NCBI GenBank assembly: GCA_002503545.1
Contig: DARY01000016.1
Span: forward strand, 8,496 to 50,679
Reading direction: 5' to 3'
Origin: Candidatus Methanomethylophilus sp. UBA78
GTDB lineage: Archaea > Thermoplasmatota > Thermoplasmata > Methanomassiliicoccales > Methanomethylophilaceae
DNA length: 42,184 nt
In this document: positions 1 through 7,265 of the stretch, piece after piece
How positions within the stretch are numbered: position 1 is the stretch's first letter
Layout of the letters: every line of letters begins with the position of its first letter
Translations under genes and position numbers: made by a program
Notes under the pieces: generated by a model
The model's database searches: none
Told to the model about the DNA's origin: nothing
Seen by the model: only the letters and a program-made list of their open reading frames with translations

Positions 1-454
1 TGTACCAGTTGGAGATGTCGGGGAAGCTCATCAGCCTCAGCGTCTCCCCGGTGGGGGCGGTGTCCAGGATCACGACCTCGTACTTCTTCTCGTCCCTGAA
101 GGTGAGGACGTAGAGCAGGGCGGCCACCATCTCCATGCCGGGCAGGATGGCCATCTCGTCCGCCGTGATGCCCTCCAGCCCCTGCGAGAGCATGAAGGAC
201 TCTATGTAATCCTTGATGGAGGACCATTTGGTCTTCATCTCGTGGATTATGTCGAGCTCCAGGGCGTCCAGGTTGGGTGCGACGTTGACGATCTCGGGAC
301 CCAGCTTGACGTCGAGGGAGTCCCCCAGGGAGTGCGCGGTGTCCACGCTCATTATGATCGTGGAATGCCCCATCTTGGCCAGACGCAGGGCCGTGGCCGC
401 AGATACGGAGGTTTTCCCTACTCCGCCCTTACCGTTGTAGATGATGAGCCTCAT
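1..454 (-). CDS. get3: Get3/ArsA-family ATPase (5' part only)
   Basis: Only the first 151 residues are in the window; the gene runs off the left edge. The product is a deviant-Walker P-loop ATPase of the ArsA/Get3 (TRC40) family. In archaea these ATPases are linked to tail-anchored membrane-protein delivery or, less often, arsenite export. The N-terminus carries NGKGGVGKTS at residues 7-16. A switch-like SVDTAHSLGD follows near residue 40 and an ILDTAPTGETLRL segment near residue 130, both typical of the family. The ATG at 454 is preceded by a TATA core at 476-484, 26 bases upstream, so the mRNA is probably leaderless. The CxxC zinc site that separates Get3 from ArsA lies outside the window, so the choice between the two is open. 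Confidence 0.85.
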   Translation of the reverse strand, partial: MRLIIYNGKGGVGKTSVSAATALRLAKMGHSTIIMSVDTAHSLGDSLDVKLGPEIVNVAPNLDALELDIIHEMKTKWSSIKDYIESFMLSQGLEGITADEMAILPGMEMVAALLYVLTFRDEKKYEVVILDTAPTGETLRLMSFPDISNWY

Positions 455-475
455 GGCCAGATTATCGGTCGACCA

Positions 476-484
476 CTTATAAAA
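476..484 (-). promoter_or_regulatory. TATA box of the Get3/ArsA gene
   Basis: Minus-strand TTTTATAAG is centred about 26 bases upstream of the ATG at 454. That spacing places the transcription start at or within a few bases of the start codon. Confidence 0.6.
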
Positions 485-562
485 CATAATCCGGCGTACG
501 GGCACCTGGTCTGTAAGGAGACGGTGCACAGACGGCGTATTATCAGAATCGGAGAGTAGATT

Positions 563-672
563 TGGTGCCGGGAGAGGGGTTCGAACCCTCGGCCTTCGGA
601 TTTCCCTGGTGAGGTCAGTAATTAAACCAAACCCTATGAGTCCGACGCTCTACCAGGCTGAGCCATCCCGGC
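563..672 (-). tRNA. tRNA-Met (CAT, elongator) with intron
   Basis: All cloverleaf parts can be traced on the minus strand. The acceptor GCCGGGA (666-672) pairs with TCCCGGC (567-573), followed by A73 and an encoded CCA (563-565). The T arm is GAGGG/TTCGAAC/CCCTC. The anticodon stem TCGGA/TCCGA flanks a loop with CAT at 636-638. Between position 37 (base 635) and position 38 (base 601) lie 33 extra bases (602-634), an intron at the canonical archaeal 37/38 site. The intron would be removed by the splicing endonuclease; the exact edges could shift by a base. The long D-arm loop and AGGCC variable loop fit an elongator, not the initiator, tRNA. Confidence 0.93.
602..634 (-). other. tRNA-Met intron at position 37/38
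   Basis: A 33-base insertion interrupts an otherwise perfect anticodon stem-loop just 3' of the CAT anticodon. Position 37/38 is where archaeal bulge-helix-bulge introns normally sit. I can pair GGTT with GACC inside the insert, but I did not resolve a full bulge-helix-bulge. Confidence 0.8.
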
Positions 673-694
673 TTTATGAGGCACATCCGCTCGT

Positions 695-704
695 GGTTTA
701 TAAC
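695..704 (-). promoter_or_regulatory. TATA box of tRNA-Met
   Basis: Minus-strand GTTATAAACC is centred 28 bases before the mature 5' end at 672, the normal archaeal TATA spacing. Confidence 0.6.
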
Positions 705-739
705 ACTATTGGATTGGTGCCAGGAAACGGTTTGGGAAG

Positions 740-760
740 GCTGCGGGCACGGCCCGCAGC
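740..760 (-). terminator. Hairpin after the S3Ae gene
   Basis: A perfect 9-bp stem (GCTGCGGGC with GCCCGCAGC) around a 3-base loop lies 13 bases past the S3Ae stop codon. The bases after it on the minus strand are only weakly T-rich, so a terminator role is likely but not certain. Confidence 0.45.
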
Positions 761-772
761 GTTGTTCGGGAA

Positions 773-1537
773 TCACTCGGTCTTCTCGGCGGATTCCTCG
801 GCGGGAGCCTCTTCCTGGGGCTCCTCCTCGGCGGGGGCGGCCTCGATGATGGACTCGGGCTCTCCCTCTCCCTTCCTGAGGACCTCGGACTTGCGGATCT
901 CGATCCTCTTGATGGGGATGATGGCGTGGCAGGCCTTCGCGGAATCCTTGGCCAGGTCTCCGGAGATGATGGCCTTGACGACGTCGGCGAGCTTGTTCTG
1001 GGAGGCGTAATCCATGAGGTAGTCCTTCAGGGCCCCGCGCATGGCCTCCTCCTGGGAGGTCTGGATCCTGCGGTCCGCGATGGACATGGTCTTGATCCTG
1101 AGTATGAAGCGGTCCGAGGTGACGACATCGACGACGTGGTCGGTCTTGGTCTTCTTCCTGCGGGTCAGCCTCCTGACGTAATCGGAGGTGAGGTCGTGTC
1201 CGATGAACTCGGTCTTGGCCTCGTGCCCGTCGGTCTCGACGATCTTGAACCTTAGCTTGATGTGCATCTTGGAGAAGTCTCCGGTGAGGTCCTGGACGGT
1301 GACCTCGGCCTGCCTTCCGATGATGTAGCTGGGGTCGGCGGAGGGGGTCTCTCCGATGACCGCCTCGTTGAACATGCGGGGGGCGTGGACCTGGTACCAC
1401 TCCTTGGCCTTCCACTTGTCCTTGCTCTTCCTCGCTCCTGCGCTCTTGGGTGCGGAGGAGGCCTTCTTGGTCTCCTTCGCGGGCTCTGCGGGGGCGGCTG
1501 CCGCCGCTTCCCTCTTCTCTGCTCCGGGTGCTGCCAT
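773..1537 (-). CDS. rps3ae: 30S ribosomal protein S3Ae (eS1)
   Basis: This 254-residue protein matches the archaeal/eukaryotic small-subunit protein eS1 in length and sequence. The core KWKAKEWYQVHAPRMFNE (about residues 41-58) is characteristic, as is the later RRLTRRKKTK stretch. Residues 1-38 are an Ala/Lys/Pro-rich extension. The last 30 residues are a Glu/Ala-rich acidic tail, longer than in many archaea. The ATG at 1537 follows AGGAG with 9-base spacing and a TATA core at 1579-1590. The gene stands alone between tRNA-Met and hdrB and ends in TGA. Confidence 0.95.
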   Translation of the reverse strand: MAAPGAEKREAAAAAPAEPAKETKKASSAPKSAGARKSKDKWKAKEWYQVHAPRMFNEAVIGETPSADPSYIIGRQAEVTVQDLTGDFSKMHIKLRFKIVETDGHEAKTEFIGHDLTSDYVRRLTRRKKTKTDHVVDVVTSDRFILRIKTMSIADRRIQTSQEEAMRGALKDYLMDYASQNKLADVVKAIISGDLAKDSAKACHAIIPIKRIEIRKSEVLRKGEGEPESIIEAAPAEEEPQEEAPAEESAEKTE

Positions 1538-1832
1538 ATCTGTAGCTCCTGTTATACTGAGCGGAGGATTGGGTCGGCATATAAATAGGTTTGTCAGAGG
1601 GACCTAATTTAGGATTTCAATCAAAATCCAATAGCCAGCATATGCAATTTTCACCTAAAAATTATAATTGTTCCTAATTGTACTGGTACCGCTAGTATAT
1701 ATGGATTTCCCGAAAAAGCCCTCTCGGGGGAACATGCGGGGAATGATCGGACGCAACGCAAACGTACGCCGCGGACGGATTGGCTTTAAGAAGGGAAAGG
1801 GGGCCGGAGCCCCCTTAAGGGATTTGGGACCG
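1538..1832. promoter_or_regulatory. 295-base intergenic region with S3Ae promoter and A/T-rich stretch
   Basis: The left end holds the S3Ae promoter: minus-strand CCTATTTATATG at 1579-1590, about 47 bases before the ATG, leaving a short leader with a ribosome-binding site. Bases 1600-1700 are strikingly A/T-rich. They contain three CCTAA words (1603, 1654, 1673), a GGATTT/AAATCC inverted repeat near 1611-1628 and TATA-like tracts near 1694-1702. The right end holds the hdrB terminator. No gene is visible. Confidence 0.55.
1788..1814 (-). terminator. Terminator of the hdrCB operon
   Basis: Minus-strand GGGGGC and GCCCCC form a 6-bp stem with a 4-base loop (1799-1814). A pyrimidine tract ending in TTCTT follows (1788-1798). 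It sits 19 bases past the hdrB stop. Confidence 0.6.
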
Positions 1833-2678
1833 TCAGAGCTTGACGGGTACCTTGTGGGCGGAGAGTCCGAGTTCCTCCTCGGACATGCCCATGGCGATAC
1901 CGTAGAGCTGGCTCAGGTGCAGGACGGGGATGTTGAATCCGAGCGCGTCCTGGGTCGAGTCGAACTGCAGGTGGCAGAACGGGCAGACGTCCACGATGAA
2001 CTGGGCTCCGGAAGCCTGTATGTTCTCGAGGTTGGTCTTGGTGAACTCCTTGGCGACGTCTCCGAAGGCGGCCTTGAGTCCTCCTCCGGATCCGCAGCAG
2101 AGGGTCTTCTGCTTCCTGGGCAGGCTCTTGCAGCCGGTGGCCTCCACGAGCTCGTCGAGGATCTTGGGGTCCTCGGGGTCGTCGATGTCCTTGACGTCTC
2201 CGGGCTTCAGGAAGTGGCAGCCGTAGAAGGTGGCGATGCCGTAGTTGAGGGGGTTCGTGCAGGCGGCCTTGATCTTCTCGACTCCGACCTCGTTGTAGAA
2301 CACCTCGGCGAAGTGGTGGACCTTGGTGGTTCCGTTGTAGTGCATGCCGATCTTGGCGAGCACCTCGTTGACCTTGGCGAGCATCTCGGGGTTGTGGTTG
2401 AGCTCGTGCGCGGCCTCGAAGAGGGATCCGTAGCATCCGTTGCAGATGGTCAGGATGGGGAGCCCCATCTTCTCGGCGAGAGCGAGGTTCCTCGCGGCGG
2501 CGGCGAGCCAGGTGGTCCTGCTGAAGGCCCTGATGACTCCGGGTGCGGGGCAGCAGGAGGCGTCGTCGAGCTCCACGAGCTCGATTCCGAGCCTCTCGCA
2601 GACGACACGGGTGGACTTCTCGACACCGGGGTACCTCAGGGGTGCGATGCAGCCAAGGAAGAATGCGTATTTTGCCAT
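1833..2678 (-). CDS. hdrB: Heterodisulfide reductase subunit B
   Basis: HdrB is the catalytic subunit that reduces the CoM-S-S-CoB heterodisulfide at two non-cubane [4Fe-4S] clusters. The 281-residue product has both CCG-domain cysteine sets intact. The first is C10, C42-C43 and C79-x2-C82; the second is C154, C194-C195 (CCGSGGG) and C232-x2-C235 (CPFC). The frame stays open upstream, but the ATG at 2678 starts the family-like MAKYAFFLGC and lies five bases after the hdrC stop. The pair is therefore co-transcribed in the order hdrC-hdrB. No hdrA or mvhD is adjacent, so the flavin subunit must be encoded elsewhere if this is a soluble HdrABC-type enzyme. Confidence 0.95.
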   Translation of the reverse strand: MAKYAFFLGCIAPLRYPGVEKSTRVVCERLGIELVELDDASCCPAPGVIRAFSRTTWLAAAARNLALAEKMGLPILTICNGCYGSLFEAAHELNHNPEMLAKVNEVLAKIGMHYNGTTKVHHFAEVFYNEVGVEKIKAACTNPLNYGIATFYGCHFLKPGDVKDIDDPEDPKILDELVEATGCKSLPRKQKTLCCGSGGGLKAAFGDVAKEFTKTNLENIQASGAQFIVDVCPFCHLQFDSTQDALGFNIPVLHLSQLYGIAMGMSEEELGLSAHKVPVKL

Positions 2679-2683
2679 TGTTA

Positions 2684-3181
2684 TCACTCCACAATCTCGT
2701 TGAATCCAGCTGCGTCGAGGATGACCTTGAGGTCCTCGTAGGCCTTCTGGTTGGAAAGGACGGTCGGGGGCACCTCGGGGAGTCCGAGCGCCTTCCTCAT
2801 GTTCTTGATATCGTCGTTGATGGGGACGGAGTGGCCCATCGTGTACAGGTTCTCCGCGGTCTTCTTGTGGGCGGCCTTGATGTGACCGTCGGCGACGGCC
2901 ATGTTCCTGAGCGCGATGATCACGTCGACGATGGGGACGCGGCGGGGGCACCTCTCCACGCAGGTGTAGCAGGTGCTGCACATCCAGAGTTCGTCGTTGC
3001 TGATGATCTCCTCCTTCATGTCGAGCTGGGCCATTCTGACGAGCTTCCTTACCCTGTAGGAGGTGCGCCTTCCGGAGGGGCAGCTCGCAGTGCAGGTTCC
3101 GCACTGGAAGCACAGTTTGGCATCGGCTCCGCCGAGCTCCGCCAGCTGCTTTTCGAATTCAGGATCGTATCTTACTTCCAT
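2684..3181 (-). CDS. hdrC: Heterodisulfide reductase subunit C
   Basis: HdrC is the ferredoxin-like subunit that passes electrons to HdrB. The 165-residue protein carries two complete [4Fe-4S] motifs, C24-x2-C27-x2-C30-x3-C34 and C68-x2-C71-x2-C74-x3-C78. The ATG at 3181 is preceded by GAGGA at good spacing and a TATA core at 3215-3225. It is the first gene of a two-gene operon with hdrB. Length and motif spacing are normal for methanogen HdrC. Confidence 0.95.
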   Translation of the reverse strand: MEVRYDPEFEKQLAELGGADAKLCFQCGTCTASCPSGRRTSYRVRKLVRMAQLDMKEEIISNDELWMCSTCYTCVERCPRRVPIVDVIIALRNMAVADGHIKAAHKKTAENLYTMGHSVPINDDIKNMRKALGLPEVPPTVLSNQKAYEDLKVILDAAGFNEIVE

Positions 3182-3214
3182 AGTAATCCTCTGGATTCTG
3201 AGACTTTCCTGAAC

Positions 3215-3225
3215 GTATTTAATAG
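3215..3225 (-). promoter_or_regulatory. TATA box of hdrCB
   Basis: Minus-strand CTATTAAATAC lies about 39 bases before the hdrC ATG. This predicts a roughly 15-base leader that includes the GAGGA ribosome-binding site. Confidence 0.55.
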
Positions 3226-3291
3226 AACATGGCCCAAAACGCTTAGGATTACCTTATCAGGTATACCTTAAAACAAACTATTCCCCGCGGT

Positions 3292-4101
3292 TCACTCCAG
3301 ATGCCTGGCCTTTATGGCCCCGATGATGCGGGTGACCTTCCTGTCCTCCGTGCGGAAGACGGCGGTTATCGCATGCCTGAGCACCTTGGGGTCGATGGCG
3401 CTCTTGAGCTTGAGGCGCTTCCTCGTCAGCAGGAACTCGTCCACGAAGAAGCTCTTGTTGGAACCCAGTATCTCCGAGAGGGAGTAGGTCTCGGAGTCTA
3501 TGCTGTACTCCTTGCCCATGGAGTCGAGGAACATGAAGGCCACCCTCTGGGCGCCGTACTTGTAGCGTATGAACGACGGGCCGTTGTCGATGTACACCAT
3601 GCCCATGTAGCCGATCTCGTCCATGTCGTAACCGTACTCGTCGAAATCGTACAGGTAGAGGGGGTCGTCGATGATCGCGAGGTCCGCGAGACCCTCCTTC
3701 ATCATGCGGACGTTGTGGACGTCGTCGGATATGACGAGCTCCACGTCAGTCATCTTGAGCGAGGAGAACACGGAGGTCATCAGGTCCTCGGTCACCGGGC
3801 TGCAGCAGACGGTGAACCCGCGGTCGTCGGAGCACCGGGCCTCGCTCTCCGAGAACTTCTCCGCGATCTCCTTCCCCTCCTCGGTCAGGACGGTGCCGGA
3901 GGCGTTGGACTTGGTGACGGGGACGCCGGCGGCGGCCTCTATGTTGGCTATGTAGCGGTGGACGACGGGGACCGTTATGCCCAGCTCCCTGGCGGCGGCG
4001 GTCATGCTGCCGGTGCGGGCGACGGCGAGGAGCGTCTGAAGCTGACGGTTGGTGACCGTCTGACCGTTTATGACCTGCTCGGTCCTCGTCCTTATCTCCA
4101 T
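3292..4101 (-). CDS. LysR/ModE-like HTH regulator with ligand-binding domain
   Basis: This 269-residue protein has a LysR-type winged helix-turn-helix at about residues 17-65 (TNRQLQTLLAVARTGSMTAA followed by ARELGITVPVVHRYI). The rest is a substrate-binding-like region with a VELVISDDVHNVRMMKEGLADLAI-type segment. Such one-domain-plus-sensor regulators are common in methanogens; the ligand is unknown. The ATG at 4101 lies 27 bases from an A/T core shared with the divergent hydrogenase maturation protease gene, suggesting a leaderless mRNA. Divergence from that gene hints at, but does not show, control of hydrogenase-related functions. Confidence 0.75.
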   Translation of the reverse strand: MEIRTRTEQVINGQTVTNRQLQTLLAVARTGSMTAAARELGITVPVVHRYIANIEAAAGVPVTKSNASGTVLTEEGKEIAEKFSESEARCSDDRGFTVCCSPVTEDLMTSVFSSLKMTDVELVISDDVHNVRMMKEGLADLAIIDDPLYLYDFDEYGYDMDEIGYMGMVYIDNGPSFIRYKYGAQRVAFMFLDSMGKEYSIDSETYSLSEILGSNKSFFVDEFLLTRKRLKLKSAIDPKVLRHAITAVFRTEDRKVTRIIGAIKARHLE

Positions 4102-4122
4102 GGTCCGGAATGATTGTGGACG

Positions 4123-4134
4123 ATATTAATTATA
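4123..4134. promoter_or_regulatory. Shared bidirectional TATA core
   Basis: ATATTAATTATA lies midway between the divergent ATGs at 4101 (minus) and 4157 (plus), 27-29 bases from each. It reads as a TATA box on both strands and is the only A/T-rich core in the 55-base gap. Confidence 0.6.
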
Positions 4135-4156
4135 CCGCAAGGCCATCCCCTGCGGC

Positions 4157-4681
4157 ATGGCTCTCAACGGTCGCATAGCGGTCATCGGTCTGGGAAGCCC
4201 GGTCATGACGGACGATTCGATAGGACTGAGGGTATCCCAGGCCATCCAGGACATGGGTCTCGACGGGGTGGACTGCTTCCAGGAGGCCGTGGGCGGGATA
4301 GAGGTCCTGCCCCTTCTGAGAGGTTACAGCTACGCCGTCTTCGTGGATGCCATACAGACCTACGAATACGGACCTGGCACTGTGCTGATCTTCGACGTGG
4401 CGGACTTCGAGTCCACCGTGGCCGACGTCCCGGCCCACGACGTCAACATAGCCACGGCCATCAGGATCGGGCGTCAGATGGACCCCGACACCATGCCGCT
4501 CGGCATCAGGTTCGTGGCCATCGAGATAAAGGACATGCAGACCATGAGCGAGACCCTCACGCCCGAGGTCGCCTCCTCGCAGGAGTCGGCCAAGGGCGCG
4601 GTCCTCCATGTCATAAAGGGTTTCCGGGATCAGATGTCCAGCGACGACGGGTCGAAGGACCCGACGGCGTCCGGGCAATGA
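4157..4681 (+). CDS. Hydrogenase maturation protease (HycI/HyaD family)
   Basis: This family trims the C-terminus of the large subunit of [NiFe] hydrogenases after nickel insertion. The 174-residue protein starts with the family motif GLGSPVMTDDSIG (residues 11-23). Candidate nickel-contacting residues are D20, D64 (in FVDAIQT) and H94 (PAHDVN), matching the acidic, Asp and His positions of HybD/HycI. The last 25 residues are a hydrophilic tail beyond the usual fold. The ATG at 4157 follows the shared TATA core by about 28 bases. Its 3' end overlaps the convergent M16 peptidase gene by 52 bases. No hydrogenase structural gene is in the window. Confidence 0.85.
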   Translation: MALNGRIAVIGLGSPVMTDDSIGLRVSQAIQDMGLDGVDCFQEAVGGIEVLPLLRGYSYAVFVDAIQTYEYGPGTVLIFDVADFESTVADVPAHDVNIATAIRIGRQMDPDTMPLGIRFVAIEIKDMQTMSETLTPEVASSQESAKGAVLHVIKGFRDQMSSDDGSKDPTASGQ

Positions 4682-5904
4682 CCCAGCACCGTTATGTTCA
4701 GCCTTCCCGAGTCGAGGATGCGGTCCGCCGCGGCCATCACGTCGTCCTCGGTGACGGCGTCGATCAGCGCCAGGGCCTCCCTGGCCCCGTTGGCCTTGCC
4801 GTGGGTCATGTAGGTCTTGCACAGCCTGTATATCCTGCCGTCGGTGGTCTCCGTGCTGCGCGCGAGCGCGCCCTTGAGGAGGTTCTTGGTCCTCTCGAGC
4901 TCGCCCCTCTCCAGGCCGTTCCTCTTGAAGTCGGCATAAGTTTTGGCGGTCTGGGTCATCGACTTCACGACGTTCCTCTCCGTGCAGGACATGAACGACG
5001 CCAGGTAGCCGGCGTCGCTGTAGTTCTGGGCGGTGTCGTAGATGGAGTAGACCAGGGCGCTCTTCTCGCGGACCTGCTGGAACAGTCTCGAGGAGGTCCC
5101 GGCGCCCAGCACGGCCGACAGGACGGAGGCGGCGGCCCTCTCCCCCTCGGAGACCTCCGCGGTGGGGAACCCGAACCCTATGTTCACGTGGTCCGTGCCG
5201 TTGTCGTGGTAGCGGAAGCCGGCGGAGGGCATCGAGGGGGCCCTCCTCTCGTTCACCTTCTTCGCGCTCATGCCGTCCAGGGCCCTCTCCGCCCATTCGG
5301 TGACCTCTCCGCTGTCGACGTTGCCGGTGGCGAAGACCGCCAGGTTGGGTCTCCCGTACCTCTCCTCGTAGTACTCCCTGAGGTCCACGAAGGTGAGCGG
5401 CGCCACGGTCTCCTCGCTGCCCCCCTCGTCTATACCCAGCTGCTCCCCGTTCCACATGTCGGTCTCGAACAGGTCGTGGACGTAGGACTCCGGCTCGGAC
5501 TTGACCATGCTCAGCTCCTGCAGGACGATCTCCTTCTCCAGCTCCGTGTCCTTCTCGTTTATCAGGGGGTTGGAGACGATGTCCGCGACGCAGTCCATGG
5601 CCACCTGCGCGGTCTCCCTGAGGATGATGCCGTAGTACCCGGTCATCTCTTTGGCGGTGAAGGCGTTGAGCTCGCCTCCCGCACCCTCCATCTTCTTGGC
5701 CATCTCGTAGGAGTCCATGTTCCTGGTCTCCCGGAAGACCGTATGTTCCAGCAGGTGCGAGATCCCGTACTTGCCCTCGCTCTCGTCCCTGGATCCGGTC
5801 CTCACGGCGATGAGGAAACCCGCACTGGCACTTGCGGGTATGCTCTCCGTTATCACTGGTATGCCGCCCGCGGTCCTGGTTGATACGATGGAGTTCTCTG
5901 ACAT
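4630..5904 (-). CDS. M16-family zinc peptidase
   Basis: This 424-residue protein resembles processing peptidase/PqqL-type M16B enzymes. The inverted zinc motif H50-L-L-E53-H54 is intact, with a downstream glutamate-rich helix near residues 120-130 for the third ligand. The C-terminal half has the paired R...Y element (FQQVREKSALVYSIYD). M16 enzymes degrade or trim small peptides in a closed chamber; the substrate is unknown. An in-frame ATG exists at 5919, but the TATA core at 5931-5944 is too close to it. The ATG at 5904 (MSENS) fits a near-leaderless mRNA and is preferred. It ends inside the convergent maturation-protease gene. Confidence 0.85.
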   Translation of the reverse strand: MSENSIVSTRTAGGIPVITESIPASASAGFLIAVRTGSRDESEGKYGISHLLEHTVFRETRNMDSYEMAKKMEGAGGELNAFTAKEMTGYYGIILRETAQVAMDCVADIVSNPLINEKDTELEKEIVLQELSMVKSEPESYVHDLFETDMWNGEQLGIDEGGSEETVAPLTFVDLREYYEERYGRPNLAVFATGNVDSGEVTEWAERALDGMSAKKVNERRAPSMPSAGFRYHDNGTDHVNIGFGFPTAEVSEGERAAASVLSAVLGAGTSSRLFQQVREKSALVYSIYDTAQNYSDAGYLASFMSCTERNVVKSMTQTAKTYADFKRNGLERGELERTKNLLKGALARSTETTDGRIYRLCKTYMTHGKANGAREALALIDAVTEDDVMAAADRILDSGRLNITVLGHCPDAVGSFDPSSLDI

Positions 5905-5930
5905 GATGGAACCATCCATACCAATGACAG

Positions 5931-5944
5931 TTTAATACTTTTAG
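5931..5944. promoter_or_regulatory. Shared bidirectional TATA core
   Basis: TTTAATACTTTTAG lies between the divergent starts at 5904 (minus) and 5963 (plus), about 32 and 27 bases from its centre. It is the only A/T-rich core in the gap and decides the M16 start codon. Confidence 0.55.
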
Positions 5945-5962
5945 AACATGTAGGAGACCCGT

Positions 5963-6784
5963 ATGTCAGATTTCAGGGTCATGAAGTACTCGGAGGATAA
6001 GCTCCGGGACCCTATCGCGATAGTCGGCTTCCCGAGTATCGGTCTCGTCGGGTCCATAGTTTCAAGCTACCTCACCAGGGATCTCAATCTGCCTGTCATA
6101 GCCGGAGTGTCCTCCCCGGACCTGCCTCCGTACACCCTGATACAGAACGGCGTATCGTATCCTCCCATCAGGATATACGGCGGGGCCGTGCCCAAACCGA
6201 AGAGGAAGAGGACCCCCAAGGCCGAACAGCCGGCGGAGGGGGGCCAGGTTGCGGAGGCCGCGGCGGAGGAGAAGCCTAAGAGGATTAAATCGAGAGACCT
6301 TGTCGTCGTCACCTCCGAGATAGCCCCCAGACCCGAGCAGACCTACGACCTCGCCATGGAGATACTCAGCGCCCTGGAGCAGATTGGCGCCAGGGAGATA
6401 ATCTGCATCGACGGCATACCCCGCATGGACATGAGCCAGGACGGGGAGATGCTCGGCACCGCCACCACCGAGGCGGCCGCCGGGAGGCTCAGCGAGGCCG
6501 GAGTGACCGTCATGAAGGAGGGGCTCGTGCGCGGAATCACCGGGATCATGCTCTACGAGGGGACCTACACCAAGAAGGACATCATGTGCATCCTCTGTCC
6601 GGCCAACCCGCAGCTCCCCGACCCGAGGGCGGCGACCACCACGCTGACGCCGCTCTCCAAGCTCGTACCCAACCTGAACGTCGACCCGACCCCGCTGAAC
6701 AACGAGGCCAACGACATAGACAGCAGGATCAGGGCCCAGCAGCAGGCGCAGAGCAACATGGGTCCCCAGAACCTCTACGGCTGA
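5963..6784 (+). CDS. PAC2-family proteasome assembly chaperone homologue
   Basis: This 273-residue protein belongs to the archaeal PAC2/PbaA-PbaB (DUF75) family, related to proteasome assembly chaperones. The N-terminal IAIVGFPSIGLVGSIVSSYL (residues 18-37) and SSPDLPPYTLIQNG are diagnostic. A Lys/Pro/Ala/Glu-rich low-complexity insert (about residues 77-110) separates the first strand region from the core, and a Gln/Asn-rich tail closes the protein. The ATG at 5963 follows GGAGA. It leads a three-gene cluster, with the next gene four bases downstream. Confidence 0.85.
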   Translation: MSDFRVMKYSEDKLRDPIAIVGFPSIGLVGSIVSSYLTRDLNLPVIAGVSSPDLPPYTLIQNGVSYPPIRIYGGAVPKPKRKRTPKAEQPAEGGQVAEAAAEEKPKRIKSRDLVVVTSEIAPRPEQTYDLAMEILSALEQIGAREIICIDGIPRMDMSQDGEMLGTATTEAAAGRLSEAGVTVMKEGLVRGITGIMLYEGTYTKKDIMCILCPANPQLPDPRAATTTLTPLSKLVPNLNVDPTPLNNEANDIDSRIRAQQQAQSNMGPQNLYG

Positions 6785-6788
6785 TCAC

Positions 6789-7265
6789 ATGAGCTTCACA
6801 CCGTCCGAGTTCTTCATCACGTCCGGTCATGCGACCAGTCCCGTCTCCGACCTCAACGCGTTCGATCTGGCACTTCTCAAGGCGAGGATCAGCGAGCAGA
6901 ACCTCGTCGCCGTCTCGTCCGTGATCCCCGTGGGGGCCAGCAGGGTGGATGTGAAGGAGCTCCCGATGGGTGCGGTCACGTTCTGCGTACTGTCCCAGAT
7001 GAGGGGGAGGTCGGGGGACTCCATATCGGCGGGCATCGCGTACACGTTCAGGAAGGACGGGTACGGAGGTTACGTGGCCGAAGGGCACCTGCACGGTTCG
7101 GCGGAATCCCTGAAGGAGGAGCTCGGCCGCAAGATGGCGGAGATGTCGAGGATCCGCGGCGTCGAGTTCGGCGAGATACATTACAGGGTGGAGGAGCTCC
7201 AGGTCCCGCAGGACGAATACGGATGCTGCATCTCGGCCCTCGTCTTCTCCGATTACGGTGAATGA
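6789..7265 (+). CDS. pdaD: Pyruvoyl-dependent arginine decarboxylase
   Basis: The enzyme makes agmatine from arginine, a precursor of polyamines and of the agmatidine base in archaeal tRNA-Ile. The 158-residue proenzyme has the self-cleavage site VSS (V42-S43-S44), where Ser44 becomes the pyruvoyl group. The flanking NLVAVSSVIPVGA is typical, as are ISAGIAYTF and the GYVAEGH segment that forms the active site. It starts four bases after the PAC2 gene and its TGA overlaps the next ATG (ATGA), so the three genes are one operon. Confidence 0.93.
   Translation: MSFTPSEFFITSGHATSPVSDLNAFDLALLKARISEQNLVAVSSVIPVGASRVDVKELPMGAVTFCVLSQMRGRSGDSISAGIAYTFRKDGYGGYVAEGHLHGSAESLKEELGRKMAEMSRIRGVEFGEIHYRVEELQVPQDEYGCCISALVFSDYGE

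Noticed and set aside
1833..3113. 426-codon frame that would extend hdrB upstream into hdrC
   Set aside because: The first 145 residues are an out-of-frame reading of hdrC. The hdrB product begins properly at ATG 2678 and both subunits are complete, so there is no fusion.
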